Below are positions 58,895-60,000 of a DNA stretch of 60,000 nucleotides, one piece after another; the stretch's first letter is position 1; each line of letters starts with the position of its first letter. Origin of the DNA: Liolophura sinensis (lineage: Eukaryota; Mollusca; Polyplacophora; Chitonida; Chitonidae). Made by a program: the position numbers and the translations under genes. The stretch lies in assembly GCF_032854445.1 (NCBI RefSeq), contig NC_088301.1, forward strand, positions 34,957,187 through 35,017,186. Direction: 5' to 3'. The notes under the pieces are model-generated. The model worked only from the letters and a program-made list of their open reading frames with translations, did no database searches and was not told the DNA's origin.

Positions 58895-60000
58895 ATGGCA
58901 GAAAAGGGAAATAGAGAGAAACGTAAGCATTATTATAACATTGGCCAAAAAGTAAAATGTCACAAGAATCGGGGCGTATTGAAAACTAAAAACTTCCCAG
59001 TTGGTTAAAAATAATTAGTGTCTGTAGATTTGTGGAAACATTACAGATCACTACATATTACTCACAGTGACGTAACGAAATCTGAGCACCTCTCAATAAT
59101 TCGGAGTGCTCCCCGTCTCCCAACCACTACTTTGTTACTAATTAAGTTAGATCTGGGAAGAGCAGGTTGGATATGTTACTATTTTCTTATCTCTTCCCTA
59201 CCTATTTAAAAACTTGTTTCTCGTTTGACAGTTTAATAAATTTTGTTATTTTTTTAACAGTCTTTATTGAGAAAGTTTTGAAGAGAATCCACCCAGCACC
59301 AGAAAGTGACATTGAATATGATGGTGATGGAGATACAGAAAATAGCCAAGAGAACCCTCCCTTGAAACATTATACAGTACTTCCTCCACCCCCAGGCATC
59401 AACCTGACAGATTTGATTGTGGAAAAGAAGCACAAGGACATAGATCACTCAGACACGGCTTCCTCAAGTTCAGACTCTGAGAAAGATTCAATTCAAGGTT
59501 GTTGCATTAATTTGTCTAAATTATTTTTATAATAATAGTAAAAGTTTTAAAAAGTTAAATGGTGAACTAGTATTCGAGGAAGTATTGACAAAATAATATT
59601 CACTGCTGGCAATTAACTCTTTCATAACTACAATGGTGGTGTGCTTCATACTTTGTTGGGGGCTGGGGGACAGGATTTAACATTACTTTCTCTATATCTG
59701 AAGCATTACTTTTTCAGATTTTTTTTGTCTCAGTGTTCATGATAAATATCCTTTATCAAGTATTATCTGTGCTCTTTATAGCCGTGCTCTTCTCAGCTCG
59801 TCCTATTTTACTAAACCATTTGGTAAAAGCATACAAACCTTCAACCTGCATGGTACATTTATACCAATTGAACTTAATAATAGTGAAATCTACACAACCA
59901 TTGAATGTATTTTTTTTATTTGTTTTGTTCCCAGAATTCATACTCATATTCAGTACATCCCATATTCTCCCTGTCTGCAAGCTAGCTGTTCACCCGTTAC
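58895..60000 (+). CDS. Unrecognised gene, first exons, runs off the right edge
   Basis: Proposed exons are 58895-59003 (ATG, MAEKGNREKRKHYYNIGQ and on to NFPV), 59261-59497 and 59935 to the window end. The second has a strong acceptor (TTATTTTTTTAACAG) and reads FIEKVLKRIHPAPESD, then acidic YDGDGDTE, YTVLPPPPGINLTDLI and a Ser/Asp-rich SDTASSSSDSEKD. The third begins after TTTGTTTTGTTCCCAG. Phases 1 to 2 agree at both joins. Donors are weak (G|GTTAAA and CAAG|GTTGTT). The N-terminus is basic and the middle acidic, as in many nuclear proteins, but I recognise no family. The middle exon is the best supported. Confidence 0.45.

Overview
The window is about 37% GC animal DNA with long introns, short exons with consensus GT/AG junctions, tRNA-derived SINEs, microsatellites, minisatellites and one 200-base assembly gap. 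The SINE tails (TTACGCC, CACTTATACGACGGCGGCCAGCAT-like cores) and a GGGAGATAA inverted pair resemble repeats I know from bivalve and other mollusc genomes, so a bivalve-like mollusc is my best guess. That assignment rests on memory of repeat families, not on a search.

Region 1 (2.2-20.9 kb, minus strand) holds the one gene I can reconstruct with confidence. It is a presynaptic active-zone scaffold of the RIM / Piccolo / Fife family. I place 19 coding exons; every junction has a canonical donor and acceptor, all codon phases join, and the model reads 1182 residues to a stop. Domain order is a Rab-binding helix, an eight-cysteine FYVE-like zinc finger, a long Ser/Arg/Pro linker with eight SPxxSR hexapeptides, a PDZ domain, C2A, a linker and C2B. 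The architecture is RIM-like, but some C2A features recall Piccolo and the C-terminus recalls my memory of arthropod Fife, so a Fife-type orthologue is likely. The initiator exon is not found; the first exon seen starts in phase 0 behind an acceptor, so the gene continues to the right, inside or beyond the window.

Region 2 (20.9-58.8 kb) is gene-poor. It may be 5' intron or upstream intergenic DNA of the same gene. It carries several dispersed repeat families that also occur in the introns of region 1, a 36-bp minisatellite (34.1-35.3 kb), a 44-bp minisatellite (56.8-57.8 kb), simple repeats, and one possible terminal exon of an unrecognised minus-strand gene (46.44-46.96 kb).

Region 3 (58.9-60 kb, plus strand) appears to contain the first exons of an unrecognised gene that runs off the right edge. 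Nothing in the window suggests a bacterial-type system, CRISPR array, rRNA or a functional tRNA gene.
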